Shown here: in pieces, positions 45,040 through 56,700 of the stretch | Numbering within the stretch: the stretch's first letter is position 1 | Layout: each line of letters starts with the position of its first letter | Source of the DNA: Mikania micrantha | Taxonomy: Eukaryota; Streptophyta; Magnoliopsida; Asterales; Asteraceae | Reading direction: 5' to 3' | NCBI GenBank assembly: GCA_009363875.1 | Contig: CM018685.1 | Location: forward strand, 53,703,087 to 53,767,086 | DNA length: 64,000 bases | Notes under the pieces: model-generated | What the model was told of the DNA's origin: nothing | Seen by the model: the letters and a program-made list of their open reading frames with translations, nothing else | Database searches by the model: none | Position numbers and translations under genes: made by a program

Positions 45040-46513
45040 ATTTCCCCTTCACACCTCTCGTGAATAATTCTTATTCCTCCACACCACTTGTAAACATACA
45101 AATTTTACAATAACTAAGCAAATGTAACACATATTGCTTATTATTGACAAACACCAATCATACAAACACCAATTCACCCAATTTGCATATTCACACCTCT
45201 TGTGAATTGTTTGACCAATTTTGGTCAAACTTCAATAAGAAGTTCACACCTCTTATGAATGATTCTTACTATGCCACATCACATGTAAGCATTCTACATT
45301 ACAATCACTAAGCAAATATAACACCTATTGCATGCTATTTCCAAACAACAAATATATAAACACCAATTCAATGTATATTCCACATACATTTATATACATA
45401 TATACATATGTGTGCATAACACCATTTAAAAATATCAAGTATAATAGGTGGGTGACTTACCTTGCCCCGATAAGTTGCGTTTGGTTCCACTAACAGATCC
45501 ACTATCGCTTCCTATTATCACAACAAATATGTTTAACACAAGTGTTGACTATTATAGTCAAAATACATCATTTGACTCATTTTCACCAATATTCTTAGGT
45601 TAAAGTCAAATGACTCACTAATCACAAAATTTTCACCTTTTTTATGATCATAACAACTAATTAACCTCGCCCATCCCTTTAAACACCTTGTTGGGTAAAA
45701 ATCTAGTTGTTGACATTTAACTACCTATGATTATTGATCCATAACACTTCTATCAACCTCCATTTTGATTTCCACAATGAGCAATTTCATCATGTACACA
45801 ACAAACTACAACAACTTTGTGAAATCATCACATCTACAACTTTAAACGCTAGCTTTAATCACCTAATTCATATACCCCATGAACCATACAAACCCCATAT
45901 TTCATATTACATCAAAATGTAAGATAATGATCAAAATGTTGCTGCTAGATGATTACCACTATGAATAACAACATTTAACACCCTCCAAACACCCAAATTT
46001 CGTATTTCACCATACCCCATATGAGACCCACAAAAATTTGCATTAAACATACAAAATGACTTATGTAGATGTTGTATGATGCAAGAGGAACCCCAATCTT
46101 GATTTCATGAAAGATTAGACCAATATTAAGCAATAACTTGGTCAAATTTTCCAGAAATTGGATTTCTCCTTCTCTTTTCCCCTTGGTCGATGTTCACAAC
46201 CAAAACACACACACACAATGTGTCATTTTTACCAAAGTCAAACCAATAACCCCTCATTTTACCACTTTGAGCTAATTACACCTTTAGTCCTTCTATTACT
46301 AGTTAAATCTAACTAGTTTATTTCTAACTTAGTTAAGTTAGTTAACACCCATCATTTAATGCCTTAATGGTAATTTACAAATATTTATTAAAACACCCAC
46401 CAATTAATATTTAAAAAATTAAATCTTATAAAACACCCATTAATTAAAATATACATAATTATACACAAACTATGTTTGTTTGATAACATTTTCTCTCAAA
46501 ATGGGTCGTTACA
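45040..46513 (-). mobile_element. Host LTR carrying element D, right part
   Basis: Continuation of 34051-35455. 45050-45400 holds two further copies of the about 192-bp repeat with TTCACACCTC and TTTGACC-AATTTT-GGTCAAA motifs. It ends at GGGTCGTTACA (46513), which on the minus strand gives an LTR-like start TGTAACGACCC. The rest is noncoding. Confidence 0.5.
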
Positions 46514-47011
46514 ATATAACCTTACATAACCCTTGACTTTTTGGTTAAAAAAAACAAAGAAAATCATCCTAAAAAAAACTGGATGCAACATGAGTCAAAA
46601 TAATCATCAGACATGAGACGCTCTAACTAATTTTGCTAACTCAACATAGGTTAATTATGATGAAAACATATGTTAAAGCCTAAATTGTAATTTATGTAAC
46701 TTATAACTTAAAATTATAACATATTATATATTCTTAAGGGTAAATTTTAATTTTGTTCCTTTATGTTTACATAAAATTTTAGATATGGTCCTTTATGTTT
46801 AAAATTTTAAAAGCAGTCCTTTAACTTTCCAAACGTTGCAAAGTTGGTCATTTCTTCCTTAACTTTGTTAAGTGTTAAGATAACAGTACCAAAATTTCCA
46901 AAGACAATGAACCATCTTTGAAAATTTATGTGAATATAAAGGACTAAAATGAGAATTTATTCTGTTAATATTTAACAAAATTAACGTAGAAAGGACCGAG
47001 TTTGAACGGTG
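46514..47011. other. Noncoding sequence with repeated GGTCCTTTATGTTT words
   Basis: 46735-46870 has several TTTATGTTT/TCCTTTA words of the kind found in decayed dispersed plant repeats. No gene, terminus or target duplication is identified. Confidence 0.35.
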
Positions 47012-47325
47012 TGTACTAACCCAAATAACTTTGGCAAGATGAAGCCGAATCTTGGATTTTTTTAACATCATTATAACACGTTTTGAACACCATGTTTTTT
47101 TATGAGTTTGTGGAAATTCATCGTTTAAAAAATATCATCGTTGTAAGTTTTGTGCTACAATACTGTAAGTTTTAAATATTTTACAACTTACAGTACTATA
47201 AGTTTTTGAACGGTGATGAATTAGCCCAAACTCATAAAAGAACATGGTGTTCAAAATGTGTTACAATGATGTTAAAAAAATCCAAGATTCGGCTTCATCT
47301 AGCCAAAGTTATTTGGGTTAGTACA
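47012..47325. mobile_element. Fold-back element with about 116-bp arms
   Basis: The left arm (47012-47127) starts TGTACTAACCCAAATAACTT. The right arm (47210-47325) is its reverse complement with about 90% identity by eye, through CCAAGATTCGGCTTCATC and AACATGGTGTTCAAAA. The centre (47128-47209) also contains small palindromes. Transcription through it would give a long hairpin RNA. Target duplication not found, superfamily unknown. Confidence 0.75.
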
Positions 47326-47351
47326 TATTTAGTGGGTTATATTTTTAACCT

Positions 47352-47823
47352 TCCCATATATATATTAATACTAATAAATCAAAATAATTTTGGACACTTT
47401 TCATAATTATATGCCATCTAAATTTTGGTTTTCCGCTTCTCTCTTCTCTTTAATTGTTTATATTTATTATTTAGTTAGAAAAATAGAAATAATAATTAAT
47501 ATATTATTAGTTATTTGCATTTAAAATAAAAGTAATTATGAAGCTTTTAAATAAAGCTATAACTTTATTAAATAGTTTCTATTTATTTTTTAAATAAATT
47601 CAAATTATATTTCTTAAAATATTTAAAAATAAAATATTAATGATACTATTTGTTTTTTTAAGTATGATTTTAAAATTTTTTATACATTTAATATGATTGG
47701 ATGATTTGAATGAAAAAATACACTATATTGAAATAATAAAAAGTAAGTAATTTAAAAAAACAAGTCATATGTATTAATATAAATTTTAAGTTAACCCGTG
47801 TAATACACGAGATTTTAACCTAG
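47352..47823 (+). mobile_element. Small non-autonomous Helitron (about 472 bp)
   Basis: The 3' end is canonical: hairpin CGTGT-AAT-ACACG, then 11 nt, then CTAG (47820-47823) followed by T. The probable 5' end is TCCCATATATATATTAATAC at 47352, matching the TC start and AT-rich motif of plant Helitrons, though the base before it is T, not the usual A. No coding capacity. Confidence 0.65.
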
Positions 47824-47869
47824 TATATATATATACACATATATATATATACATATATATATATATAAA

Positions 47870-48095
47870 GGGGAAAGTGAATATGTGGCTGTTAAGCACC
47901 TAACTTAGGTGTGAAACCCATCAAAACGACGCAGTTTTGATTAAATCTCATTAAATATGGTAATTTTTTTTGTTCCTATTTTCACTCCATAAATTTTGCA
48001 CCTACCATAATTAATGAGATTTAATCAAAACTACGTCGTTTTGATGGGTTTCACACCTAAGTTAGGTGCTTAACAGCCTCATATTCACTTTCCCC
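47870..48095. mobile_element. MITE with about 95-bp terminal inverted repeats
   Basis: Both ends begin GGGGAAAGTGAATATG read inwards. The arms stay nearly identical through TTAAGCACCTAACTTAGG and CATCAAAACGACG for about 95 bp, leaving a short centre. It is preceded by an interrupted TA microsatellite (47824-47869). It resembles the two MITEs at 33.4-34.0 kb in having G-run termini next to TA-rich flanks. No ORF. Confidence 0.85.
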
Positions 48096-48679
48096 ATACA
48101 TAAAACAGCCAAAAAAAATATCACATAAACATTTAAAACAAAACAAGAATGGCTTATTAATTAATAGATAACTAATATCATTTTTTATTACTTAGATATT
48201 CTTGATTTAAATTTAAGCAATGAGATTAAAAGAGAGAATCAAATTTTCTTAAAACACTACTTCAGTAAATACTTTTTCAACAACACCAATTTGGTAAATA
48301 AGTTTTTCATTAACACCTATTTAAAAAAAAAAACTAAAACATATAAAAAAACTACTCTGTTTCTGTGCTTTGTACCCCTTCAATTGCTTCACCGGAAGTG
48401 ATTCTAATCACATCATCCTCAAGCCGCTTTCTCCCACTTGCTACGCCATTTTCAAACTCTCTTTGTTCGCATTTCTGTTGCGGCTCTCACAACAAAAAAC
48501 ATAACCAATCTCATCTGTCTGTTTATTTTTCATATTAATTGACTGGTGAATGTTGGTTGCCACAATTTTTCAAACACCTTTGCTTCCCAATTATTGGTGA
48601 GTGTTCATGCTTCTTACCCATCGATTCAATTTTAAGATTTGTGGTTGAATTTTATGTGGGATGCAATTTTACCGATCTT
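48096..48679. other. Noncoding; possible remnant of a gene 5' leader
   Basis: 48350-48680 is less AT-rich and resembles a 5' untranslated leader (CTTCACCGGAAG, TGTTGCGGCTCTC) that could belong to a gene disrupted by element C. No ORF or exon can be supported. Confidence 0.25.
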
Positions 48680-48904
48680 TGTTACGATAAAATGGAAATA
48701 ACAAGAATCAATTGAGAGGGAAAGTTAGCTTCATTTCATCGATACCAATAACAACCAATTACAACGGCTATATAACAGCCCATGACCTCTAACAACCAAT
48801 TTCCAAACAGACCTCAAGGTTTACAACAATTACAAAATAAATCCTGAACTATCTAAACTTCCAACAATTACAACATTAGTCCCTCAACTAATAAAATGCT
48901 AACA
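48680..48904 (-). repeat. 3' LTR of element C (Reina-like), 225 bp
   Basis: On the plus strand TGTTACGAT...GCTAACA, with short TGTTA/TAACA inverted ends. On the minus strand it directly follows a polypurine tract, TTTTATGGGGGAG (about 48905-48920). GCTGTTATATAGCC on the minus strand (about 48765-48780) could be the TATA region. Short LTRs are typical of Reina chromoviruses. The 5-bp left flank is ATCTT. Its partner cannot be checked because the other end of the element is missing. Confidence 0.8.
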
Positions 48905-48931
48905 ATACTCCCCCATAAAAGATTCTTGACC

Positions 48932-51900
48932 TCAAGAATCAATGGAAAAAGATGGAAATCGGAGCATAAGCTCCTCAGATTCAACCCATGAAGCATCATT
49001 CAAAGGCAAGTCTTTCCATTGAACTAAAAATTTGACCACTGCACGATTCCCTTTCCGAGCTAATTTCCTTTCCAAAATCTTGAAAGGTTGCAAAACAGAA
49101 GAAGGACCACTTGGAATGGGAGTAACACAAGTCGGTGGTCCAATAGCTTTCTTTAAAAGAGACACATGAAATGTTGGGTGAACTTGTGAAGAAGCAGGTA
49201 AGTCTAAAGTATAAGCAACAGCACCCACTTTAGCAATGATTAAGAAAGGTCCAAAATATTTTGGAGAAATTTTAGAATACTTATGAACCCTCGGTGTGGT
49301 TTGAACATATGGATGCAACTTCAAATACACCCAATCACCCACCTCAAAAAAAGTTCTGATCGATGCCTATCAGCAAACTGGCGCATCCTATTCCTGGCCT
49401 TATGCAAAGAAGCCTTCAAATTATTCAGCATATTTTCTCTTGCAACAAAAAGATCCTCCACAGCAGCAATATTGGTAGTTAAAGGAACATGTGGAGAATG
49501 AATAGGAGGGTCTATACCAAAAAGAGCCTTATATGGAGACATTTTAATGGTAGAATGCCAGCACGTATTATACCACCATTGAGCTAAGGGCAGCCATTTA
49601 ACCCACAAATGAGGAGTATGCATTACCATACATCGCAAGTAAGTCTCCAAGCATCTATTTAAAACTTCAGTCTGCCCATCCGTTTGAGGATGATGAGCAG
49701 TGGACAAGGCCTGATTGACACCCTGTAATCTCAAAAATTCTTTCCAAAATTTGCTTAAAAACAAAGGATCCCGATCAGAAACAATAATTTTTGGACAACC
49801 ATGAATTTTGAACACATTGTCCAAAACAACTTGAGCTACTTTGGCTGCAGAATAAGGATGTCTAAGGGGTAGAAAATGACCATATTTAGTCATTCTATCA
49901 ACAATAACTAAAATGGTATCATACCCAAATGAGAGTGGAAGGCCGCCAATGAAGTCCATAGAGACATCAGAAAAAATTGAAGTGGGTACAGGTAAAGGAC
50001 TAAGGAGACCCGGCAAAGCAACTGTTTCATATTTTGCCCTTAAACACACATCACAATTTTTTATAAACTGCTTCACATCCTTAGTGATTCCTTTCCAAAA
50101 AAACATATCCTTTACCCTTTGAATGGTAACATGAACACCAGAATGCCCACCTTGTGGTGAGTCATGACATAAAGAAAGAATTTCTGACCTTAACTCATAA
50201 ATCTTAGGAATCCACAACTTGTTTTTCCTGGTTAACAGAGAATCAATCCACTGCATATGAGGAACTAGGGTTCCTTGTTGCAATTTAGAAATTAACTCCT
50301 GTGCTGCATGATCAGTATTCCAAGCATCCTGAATTTTCTTTAATAAAAGTGGCTGATAAGAAGAAATAGAAAGCTGAAACAAATCCGCCCCATGAACTCT
50401 GGAAAGAGCATCAACTACTCCATTTTCCACACCTTTTTTATAAACAATATCATAGTGATATCCCATTAACTTGGTTAACCAAGTATGTTGTAAAGGAGTA
50501 GTAACTTTTTGTTCCAACAAATGCTTTAAAGATTTTTGATCAGTTCTTATAATAAAGTGCTTTAAAATGAGATATTGATGCCAATGCTTAACAGCCATTA
50601 AGATAGCAAGTAATTCCTTCTCATAGACAGAAAAAGCACATTGCCTAATAGATAAAGCTTTACTCACAAAAGCTATTGGGTGATGATCCTGCATAAGAAC
50701 AGCTCCTAATCCAGTAGAAGAAGCATCAATTTCCACTATAAACTCTTTGGACCAATCAGGTAAAGCCAACACAGGACCTTGAATCAAAACCTGCTTTAGC
50801 TGTTCAAAAGCAGCCTGAGCTGTAGAAGACCAATGAAAATTATCTTTCTGCAACAAAACTGTAAGAGGTTTAGCAATTGACCCATAAGAAGAAATAAATC
50901 TTCTATAGTAACCAGTTAAGCCCAAAAACCCTCTTAACTGTTTAACTGTAGTAGGAATGGGCCATTCCTTAATAGCAACAATCTTTGAGTTATCAGTTGA
51001 AACACCCTCCTTGGAAATCACATGCCCTAAGTACTCTACTTTCAAGCCAGCAAAACTGCACTTAGACTTCTTTGCTAATAAGTGATTTTCCCTAAAAACT
51101 TGCAGCACCTCTCTTAAATCCAACAAATGTTGTTGAAAGGACTTACTATAAATGAGTATATCATCAAAAAATACCAATACTTTTTTTCTCAAAAAGTCTT
51201 TAAAAACTGAATTCATCAGCCCTTGAAAAGTTGCTGGTGCATTGGTTAAACCAAAAGGAAGCACCAAAAATTCAAACAGCCCTTGATGGGTTCTAAAAGC
51301 AGTTTTATGTATGTCATCTGAATGCATTCGAATTTGGTGGTAGCCAGACCTCAAATCCAGCTTAGAAAATATAGTGGCTCCCCCTAATTCTTCTAATAAC
51401 TCTTCAATTAAAGGAATAGGAAATCTATTCTTAATGGTATTCTCATTAAGTTTCCTATAATCTACACAAAGTCTCCATGACCCATCTTTTTTTTTAACTA
51501 ATACCACAGGGGAAGCAAATGAACTGACACTGTCTCTAATGATCCCCATATCTTTCATTTCCTGGACCATCTTTTCAGTAACATCTTTTTGACCAACAGG
51601 GTATCTGTAAGCCCTTTGATTAATAGTCATTTTCTCATCTATTAGTGTAATTTTATGATCACAAGGACGAGAAGGAGGTAAAGATGTTGGTTCTTGAAAA
51701 ATATCCTCAAACTCACTTAGGAGAGCATTCAATTGTGAATCATTATTACAGTTACTGATTTTAGCATGATGCTGAAAAACAGTTTCATTGCTAGTGTGCA
51801 AACTAAGCAATTGCATGTGAGAATAAGAATTACAGGATATAAATTCCAAAGAACATAGAGATACATTCTGACTATCGGTGCCTTTTAACACAATTTTCTT

Positions 51901-52257
51901 ATCGCCAATGTTAAATTGCATAGTCAGAGATTTAAAATTCCAAATAATGTCATTCAAGGTTTGTAACCATTGAACTCCAAGAACCATGTCATAGTTGTCT
52001 AAAGGCAAAAGAATAACATCGGTTTTAAACCACATGCCTTGCATCATCCATTGGAAATCCAGACATAATGATGCACTAGACAAATTATTACCATCAGCTA
52101 CTTTAACATTCATAGGTAATACCTGTTGTGTTCGACATTGTAGCTTAGAAGCCAATATAGAATTCAAAAAATTATGTGTTGAACCAGAGTCCACCAATAT
52201 CTGAATTTTTCTAGAACCAATGGTACCAATGACTCTCATGGTGTGAAAAGAAGGCAC
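48932..52257 (-). pseudogene. Element C pol with chromodomain (Reina-like chromovirus), 5'-truncated, one frameshift
   Basis: Minus-strand 978-codon ORF (52257-49321): protease (ILVDSGSTHNFL near the start), reverse transcriptase (ASPVVLVKKKDGSWRLCVDY, VFFDDILIYS), RNase H (VEIDASSTGLGAVLMQ, RTDQKSLKHLL), integrase zinc finger (H-H-C-C, CDVCLRAKYE) and core (VSMDFIGGLPL, VSDRDPLF, HPQTDGQTEVLNR). The C-terminus continues in another frame (49342-48932): GDWVYLKLHPY, SPKYFGPFLII and a chromodomain (VKFLVQWKDLPLNDASWVE). The frames part at a run of seven T (minus strand) near 49348; one base is missing. Gag is absent: homology stops abruptly at about 52258 against the LTR of element B. The codon at 52257 is GTG, not a true start. 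Confidence 0.93.
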
Positions 52258-52258
52258 T

Positions 52259-54480
52259 CTGTGATAATTGCGTACGAAGAATTACGTCAGCAATGAATTG
52301 AGCACAGTTGATCATTCTTAAAATCCACATTGAGTTGACAACTCAAAATTCTCAGGTTAAAATCATAACTCGAAAATGAAGAGAATGAGTGTAAGCGAAA
52401 TCGCGAAACGAGGCTCCGATTTCAAGATACACTGAATCGAATATAGCAATAGATAAGAGGTCAAATATTTTGAGCTCTTTAGGTCTTGAGATTATAACCA
52501 TTGGAAAGAGCTCGAAAAATCGTGAACGTAGGCGAAAACCGTGCGCAAAACGGAGTTCGTATGCTCCCGGAATCGCGAAATGAAGATAAGATCAAAATCT
52601 GGATTTCCTAACCCGCGCGGTACGCCCCGGAAAAGCCTCCGAGGTGGGGCGATGCGCCTGGGGTCAAAAAGTCGGAAAAATGGCCTAAAAAGTCAAGATC
52701 TCATCCAAAAATCAAAATATTATCTTCTTTTCGACGCCACAGTCACCACCAACGAAAAAACTCACTTTTAAACATTCAAATCTCTATTTCAAAGCCTTCC
52801 AAACATCTAGATCGCGCCCGGGAACGTTTCTGCAAGTCCAGATCATCATTTTACCCGCAGAACTCCGTCTGAATAGGTAACGGTTTAGTTTAACCTCCTA
52901 GTTTGATTATGAATGATTAAATCTTGTTTTTGAACGTAATGATATAGTTAGGGTTGTTGATTATTGCCTAGATGATGGCTAGGATTGATTATAAATGACA
53001 AACTCGAACTGTTAACGGGTAAATCCTTGTTTTGAGCCGTTGTAATGCCCAGTTTGCATGAAATCATAACAATGGTTATAATGGTTTAAACCATTTGATT
53101 GTGACAACGTATGTGATTAGTTTGATTAATCTCTGACATGAAAGGTTAAATCCAAGTATTTTAAACTAATCACAATCATTAACATACTCACTGGAACAAG
53201 TATCTGATGTTTAAGATAACAGTCAGATTGGTATGTTAAACATGGTTATTAAACCTATTCCAATGTCACATTGTGATATTTCATGATAGTGGGTTAATCA
53301 ATAACAAGGATTAATCATTCCTAAGCCATTAATCTATCTAGGAACTGTTTCATCATCATAATCAACAACATTAACTATTTGGTTAATCTGAGATTAGCCC
53401 GATTAATCAAGTGTGTCATCAGCCTAGTATTAGGAACCTGAATCAGTATAGGTTCCTACATTATCATACATCGTATGATATGACATTAAAATAAATACTT
53501 AAAAATCTAATATCGGTTTGATGACTATCAAGGCAATGTCTTTGACATTGGACGTTCAAAAAGATTTAGTCAGTAAGTTAAACTATAAATAACTAATTTA
53601 ACATAAATAAATGCAGAAGCATCATATTATTATCAGTTTGTATGATATTCTGCTAACAGTGAGATATCAGGTGAGTCTCGTACAACCCCTTTTCTTTTTA
53701 ATGTTTTATAAACATCGGGGTAACTCTGTAATTCATTTTCTGAACATATGATATGCATCACTGATATCTGTGTGATTTCATGTGACTTTTGTGAGATTTC
53801 ATGGGATTTTGCCGTTAGTATCTCTATCACAGTATCAAAAGTCCTCATCTCATGAACTGTATCTAGTGAACCCATGTGGGGCCGAACAGGAATCATTGAT
53901 AGTACTATTGGCTGACAACCCATTCGCTGGGAGGGTTGCTCCTCCCCTTGTGTGAATGTTTGGTACCTGTTTCCGAAACAATTTCTTAATGTTAGTGATA
54001 GACATTAAGACAATGAGGCATCAAGATACTTACCGACGGGTGGTGTCTTTACAGAACAAGAACAAGAACGTCCGAAAGGAACTAGATACAGGTCCCATGG
54101 TTATCTTGAACTGAACATTTTGAGAACTTGTATTACATATCATATCATACTGTTGAACTTAAACTGTATGAATTCACCAGCTTTGTGCTGACGTTTTAAA
54201 CTCAAAACTTTTGCAGGAAGACAGTGACCATTGAGTGAGGATGCACTTCATACACTGTAATTAAATAAGATAGTTGTGTAATAAACTGAGTTTGAACCAT
54301 GTAATGTTGAATGTAATTATGAAACCCTTTGTAATGTATTTATTCTAAGTTAATCTGTGTGCTGTGATATCGGTTCAAGTAAGTCACACCTCATCTCTGA
54401 GACATTACCACTATGCTTCCGCAACCTTCTCACGGTAACATATGACATCATCTCAGGTGACGAGAGGTGGGGGTGTGACA
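52259..54480 (+). mobile_element. 5' LTR of element B (5' part lost)
   Basis: Ends GGGGGTGTGACA at 54480, followed by GGG and a PBS, exactly as in element A. It is homologous to the A LTR on the opposite strand, with the conserved core at 52860-53140 shared also with D (AATAG-GTAACGG, CCTAG-ATGATGG-CTAGG). The left end is an abrupt junction with element C, so the LTR start is missing. A GC-rich block at 52600-52665 (CCCGCGCGGTACGCCCCGG) corresponds in position to the palindrome regions of A and D but is poorly symmetrical. Confidence 0.85.
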
Positions 54481-54483
54481 GGG

Positions 54484-54500
54484 TGGTATCAGAGACACAG
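54484..54500 (+). other. Primer-binding site of element B
   Basis: TGGTATCAGAGACACAG, 3 nt after the LTR end. It has one change from the A site (GAGAC for GAGCC), which may weaken pairing with initiator-Met tRNA. Confidence 0.88.
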
Positions 54501-54799
54501 GTTATAGAGAATTAGGTTGACTTATAAACTTAGACTATAACCATAGGCTCGAATAGTGACACAGAGAGCACCGAACATAACAAACGAACGAAACTTGTTT
54601 TGAATTAAGCTAGAATAATCAAGTAGTACAAATTACAGTTTTGACTGGCCAGCACAACTGGAATTTGCATCACTTGTACGTTCTAGTAAATTTCAATACA
54701 AGCAGAACATTAATAACAGTAAAGACGAATAGTTGTGTTGAGATTGGAAGATATGTCATATCATGATTATGTTGAATACTATTATTCAATATTCACTTC

Positions 54800-55066
54800 A
54801 TGACATTGATCTGTAAATTTTGTCTGTATATCAATGAAAAACCACACGAACGCTACATATATAGACAGATTCCATATGTGACTCTGGATGATACGCCGAG
54901 TCTCAGCTCAAGTTCTGACTCAGATCCGTCAGAAGCATCTTCTGCAGCATCCTTGGTGGTACCTCAGATTTTACACACGCCACCACATCCACAGATATCT
55001 GATAAAGATACCTATGCGGAAAACTGGCTAGAAGCCCATCACCTCAGAGAGTCCAGATTTACATAA
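54800..55066 (+). pseudogene. Leader ORF of element B, truncated relative of the element A leader ORF
   Basis: The frame contains RQIPYVTLDDTPSLSSSSDS followed by DPSEASSAASL, matching the N-terminal motif of the 269-codon ORF of element A (7807-8616), and lies at the same distance from its PBS. It stops after about 88 codons. The Pro-rich, coiled-coil and membrane-anchor parts are absent, and tandem repeats follow. A degenerate copy, but it shows that the leader ORF is a family feature. The nominal start is unreliable. Confidence 0.6.
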
Positions 55067-55109
55067 GAATTATAGAGGATAGGATGAGGCAGATTATGGA
55101 GTATATAGT

Positions 55110-55560
55110 GATCTCAATGCTTATTCCTGAATACCTATTGAGGTATATCTCTGAATAACTTATGAGTGAACTATACCCAGAACTATAAGAATATTTCTGG
55201 GAGAACTTATCTAATAACTGTATGTCATCGTAAAATACTTAGTGAGGTATTCTGACATTGTGAAATACCTAGTGAGGTATTCTGTCATCATAAAATACCT
55301 GGTGAGGTATTCTGTCATCGTAAAATACCTAGTGAGGTATTTTGTCATTGTGAAATACCTAGTTAGGTATTCTGTCCTCGTGAAATACCTAGTGAGGTAT
55401 TCTGTCATCATAAAATACCTGGTGAGGTATTCTGTCATTGTGAAATACCTAGTGAGGTATTCTTTCATCATAAAATACCTGGTGAGGTATTCTGTCATCG
55501 TCGAATAGTTTGGTGCTATCTCGTAAAATACCTTGTGTGGTATACTAGCGTAAACTACCT
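55110..55560 (+). repeat. 30-bp tandem hairpin array (element B)
   Basis: About nine regular 30-bp units at 55235-55503, with degenerate ones on either side. Each has a perfect stem AATACCT / AGGTATT around a 4-nt loop (AGTG or GGTG). Units alternate between A and G at the first loop position. Because 30 is a multiple of three, both strands stay open through the array (55242-55508), but no protein is inferred. Confidence 0.9.
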
Positions 55561-55609
55561 TGTGTGGTATGCTCATGTAAATACCATGTGTGGTATCATT
55601 TCAATTGTA

Positions 55610-55870
55610 TGTGTGACATCATACTAAAGTCCTGTGTGGCATCATATCAAAGCCCTTGTGTGGCAACATTTCAAAGCCCTTGTGTGGCAACATTTCAAAG
55701 CCCATGTGTGGCAACATTTCAAAGCCCATGTGTGGCATCATATCTATTGCTTGTGTGGCAACGTATCATAGAACTGTGTGAACGTTTCTGTGTGAGAACA
55801 ATTCTGTGTGAGAACATATCTATTGCCTGTGTGGCAACGTATCATAGAACTGTGTGAACATTTCTGTGTG
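55610..55870 (+). repeat. 24-bp tandem repeat (element B)
   Basis: Units of the type TGTGTGGCAACATTTCAAAG repeat four to five times at about 55640-55745. They then grade into longer units with CTATTGC...TGTGTGGCAACGTATCATAG and TCTGTGTGAGAACA that repeat twice up to 55870. Confidence 0.85.
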
Positions 55871-55889
55871 AGAACAATTATGTGTGAGA

Positions 55890-56700
55890 ACATATCTGTA
55901 ACTAAAATACAGTACGGGAGCCATACTGTATTGGAGCATATATGTAACTAAAATACAGTACGGGAGCCATACTATATTCGAACATATCTGTAACTAAAAT
56001 ACAGTACGGGAGCCATACTGTATTCGAACATATCTGTAACTAAAATACAGTACGGGAGCCATACTGTATTGGAACATATGTGTAACTAAAATACAGTACG
56101 GGAGCCATACTGTATTGGAACATATGTGTAACTAAAATACAGTACGGGAGCCATACTGTATTAGAACATATCTGTAACTAAAATATAGTACGGGAGCCAT
56201 ACTGTATAAGAACATATCTGTTGCTACAATACAGTACGGGAGCAATACTGTATGCAACAGATCTAAATAAGAACATATCTATCGCTGAAAATACAGTACG
56301 GGAGCAATACTGTATTCGAACATATCCGAACGAGAACATATTTATCGCTAAAATACAGTACGGGAGCAATACTGTATTTGAACATATCTAAATAAGAACA
56401 TATCTATCGCTAAAAGTACAGTACGAGAGCCATACTGTATGAGAACATATTTAAACGAAACCATATCTATTGCCTATACGGCAATGTATCGAAGTACAGT
56501 ACGAGAGCCATACTGTACGAGAACATATTAAAATGAAAACATATTTATTGCCTATACGGCAATGTATCGAAGTACAGTACGAGAACCATACTGTACGAGA
56601 ACATATTCAAATGAAAACATATCTATTGCCTATACGAAAATGTATTGAAGTACAGTACGAGAGCTATATTGTACGAGTACATATCTATTGTTTGGGTAAG
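55890..56700 (+). repeat. 14-copy hairpin array (element B)
   Basis: Fourteen copies of ATACAGTA - CGGGAGCCA - TACTGTAT (8-bp arms, 9-nt loop). The period is 46 bp in the first copies, lengthening to about 62 and then 80 bp. The last copies have arms GTACAGTA/TACTGTAC, with an intermediate copy (about 56415) pairing G with T. The same hairpin array, shorter, is in element A (7140-7565). Confidence 0.92.

Noticed and set aside
47206..47406. ORFs 46868-47071 (minus) and 47206-47406 (plus) encoding the same peptide
   Set aside because: Identity comes from the two arms of the fold-back repeat, not from duplicated genes.
55211..55576. ORFs on both strands through the 30-bp array
   Set aside because: Open only because the unit length is a multiple of three. 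Low-complexity decapeptide repeats have no known domain.
55890..56700. CRISPR-like appearance: palindromic repeats at regular spacing
   Set aside because: The spacers are homologous to each other, the period drifts, there are no cas genes, and the DNA is plant.
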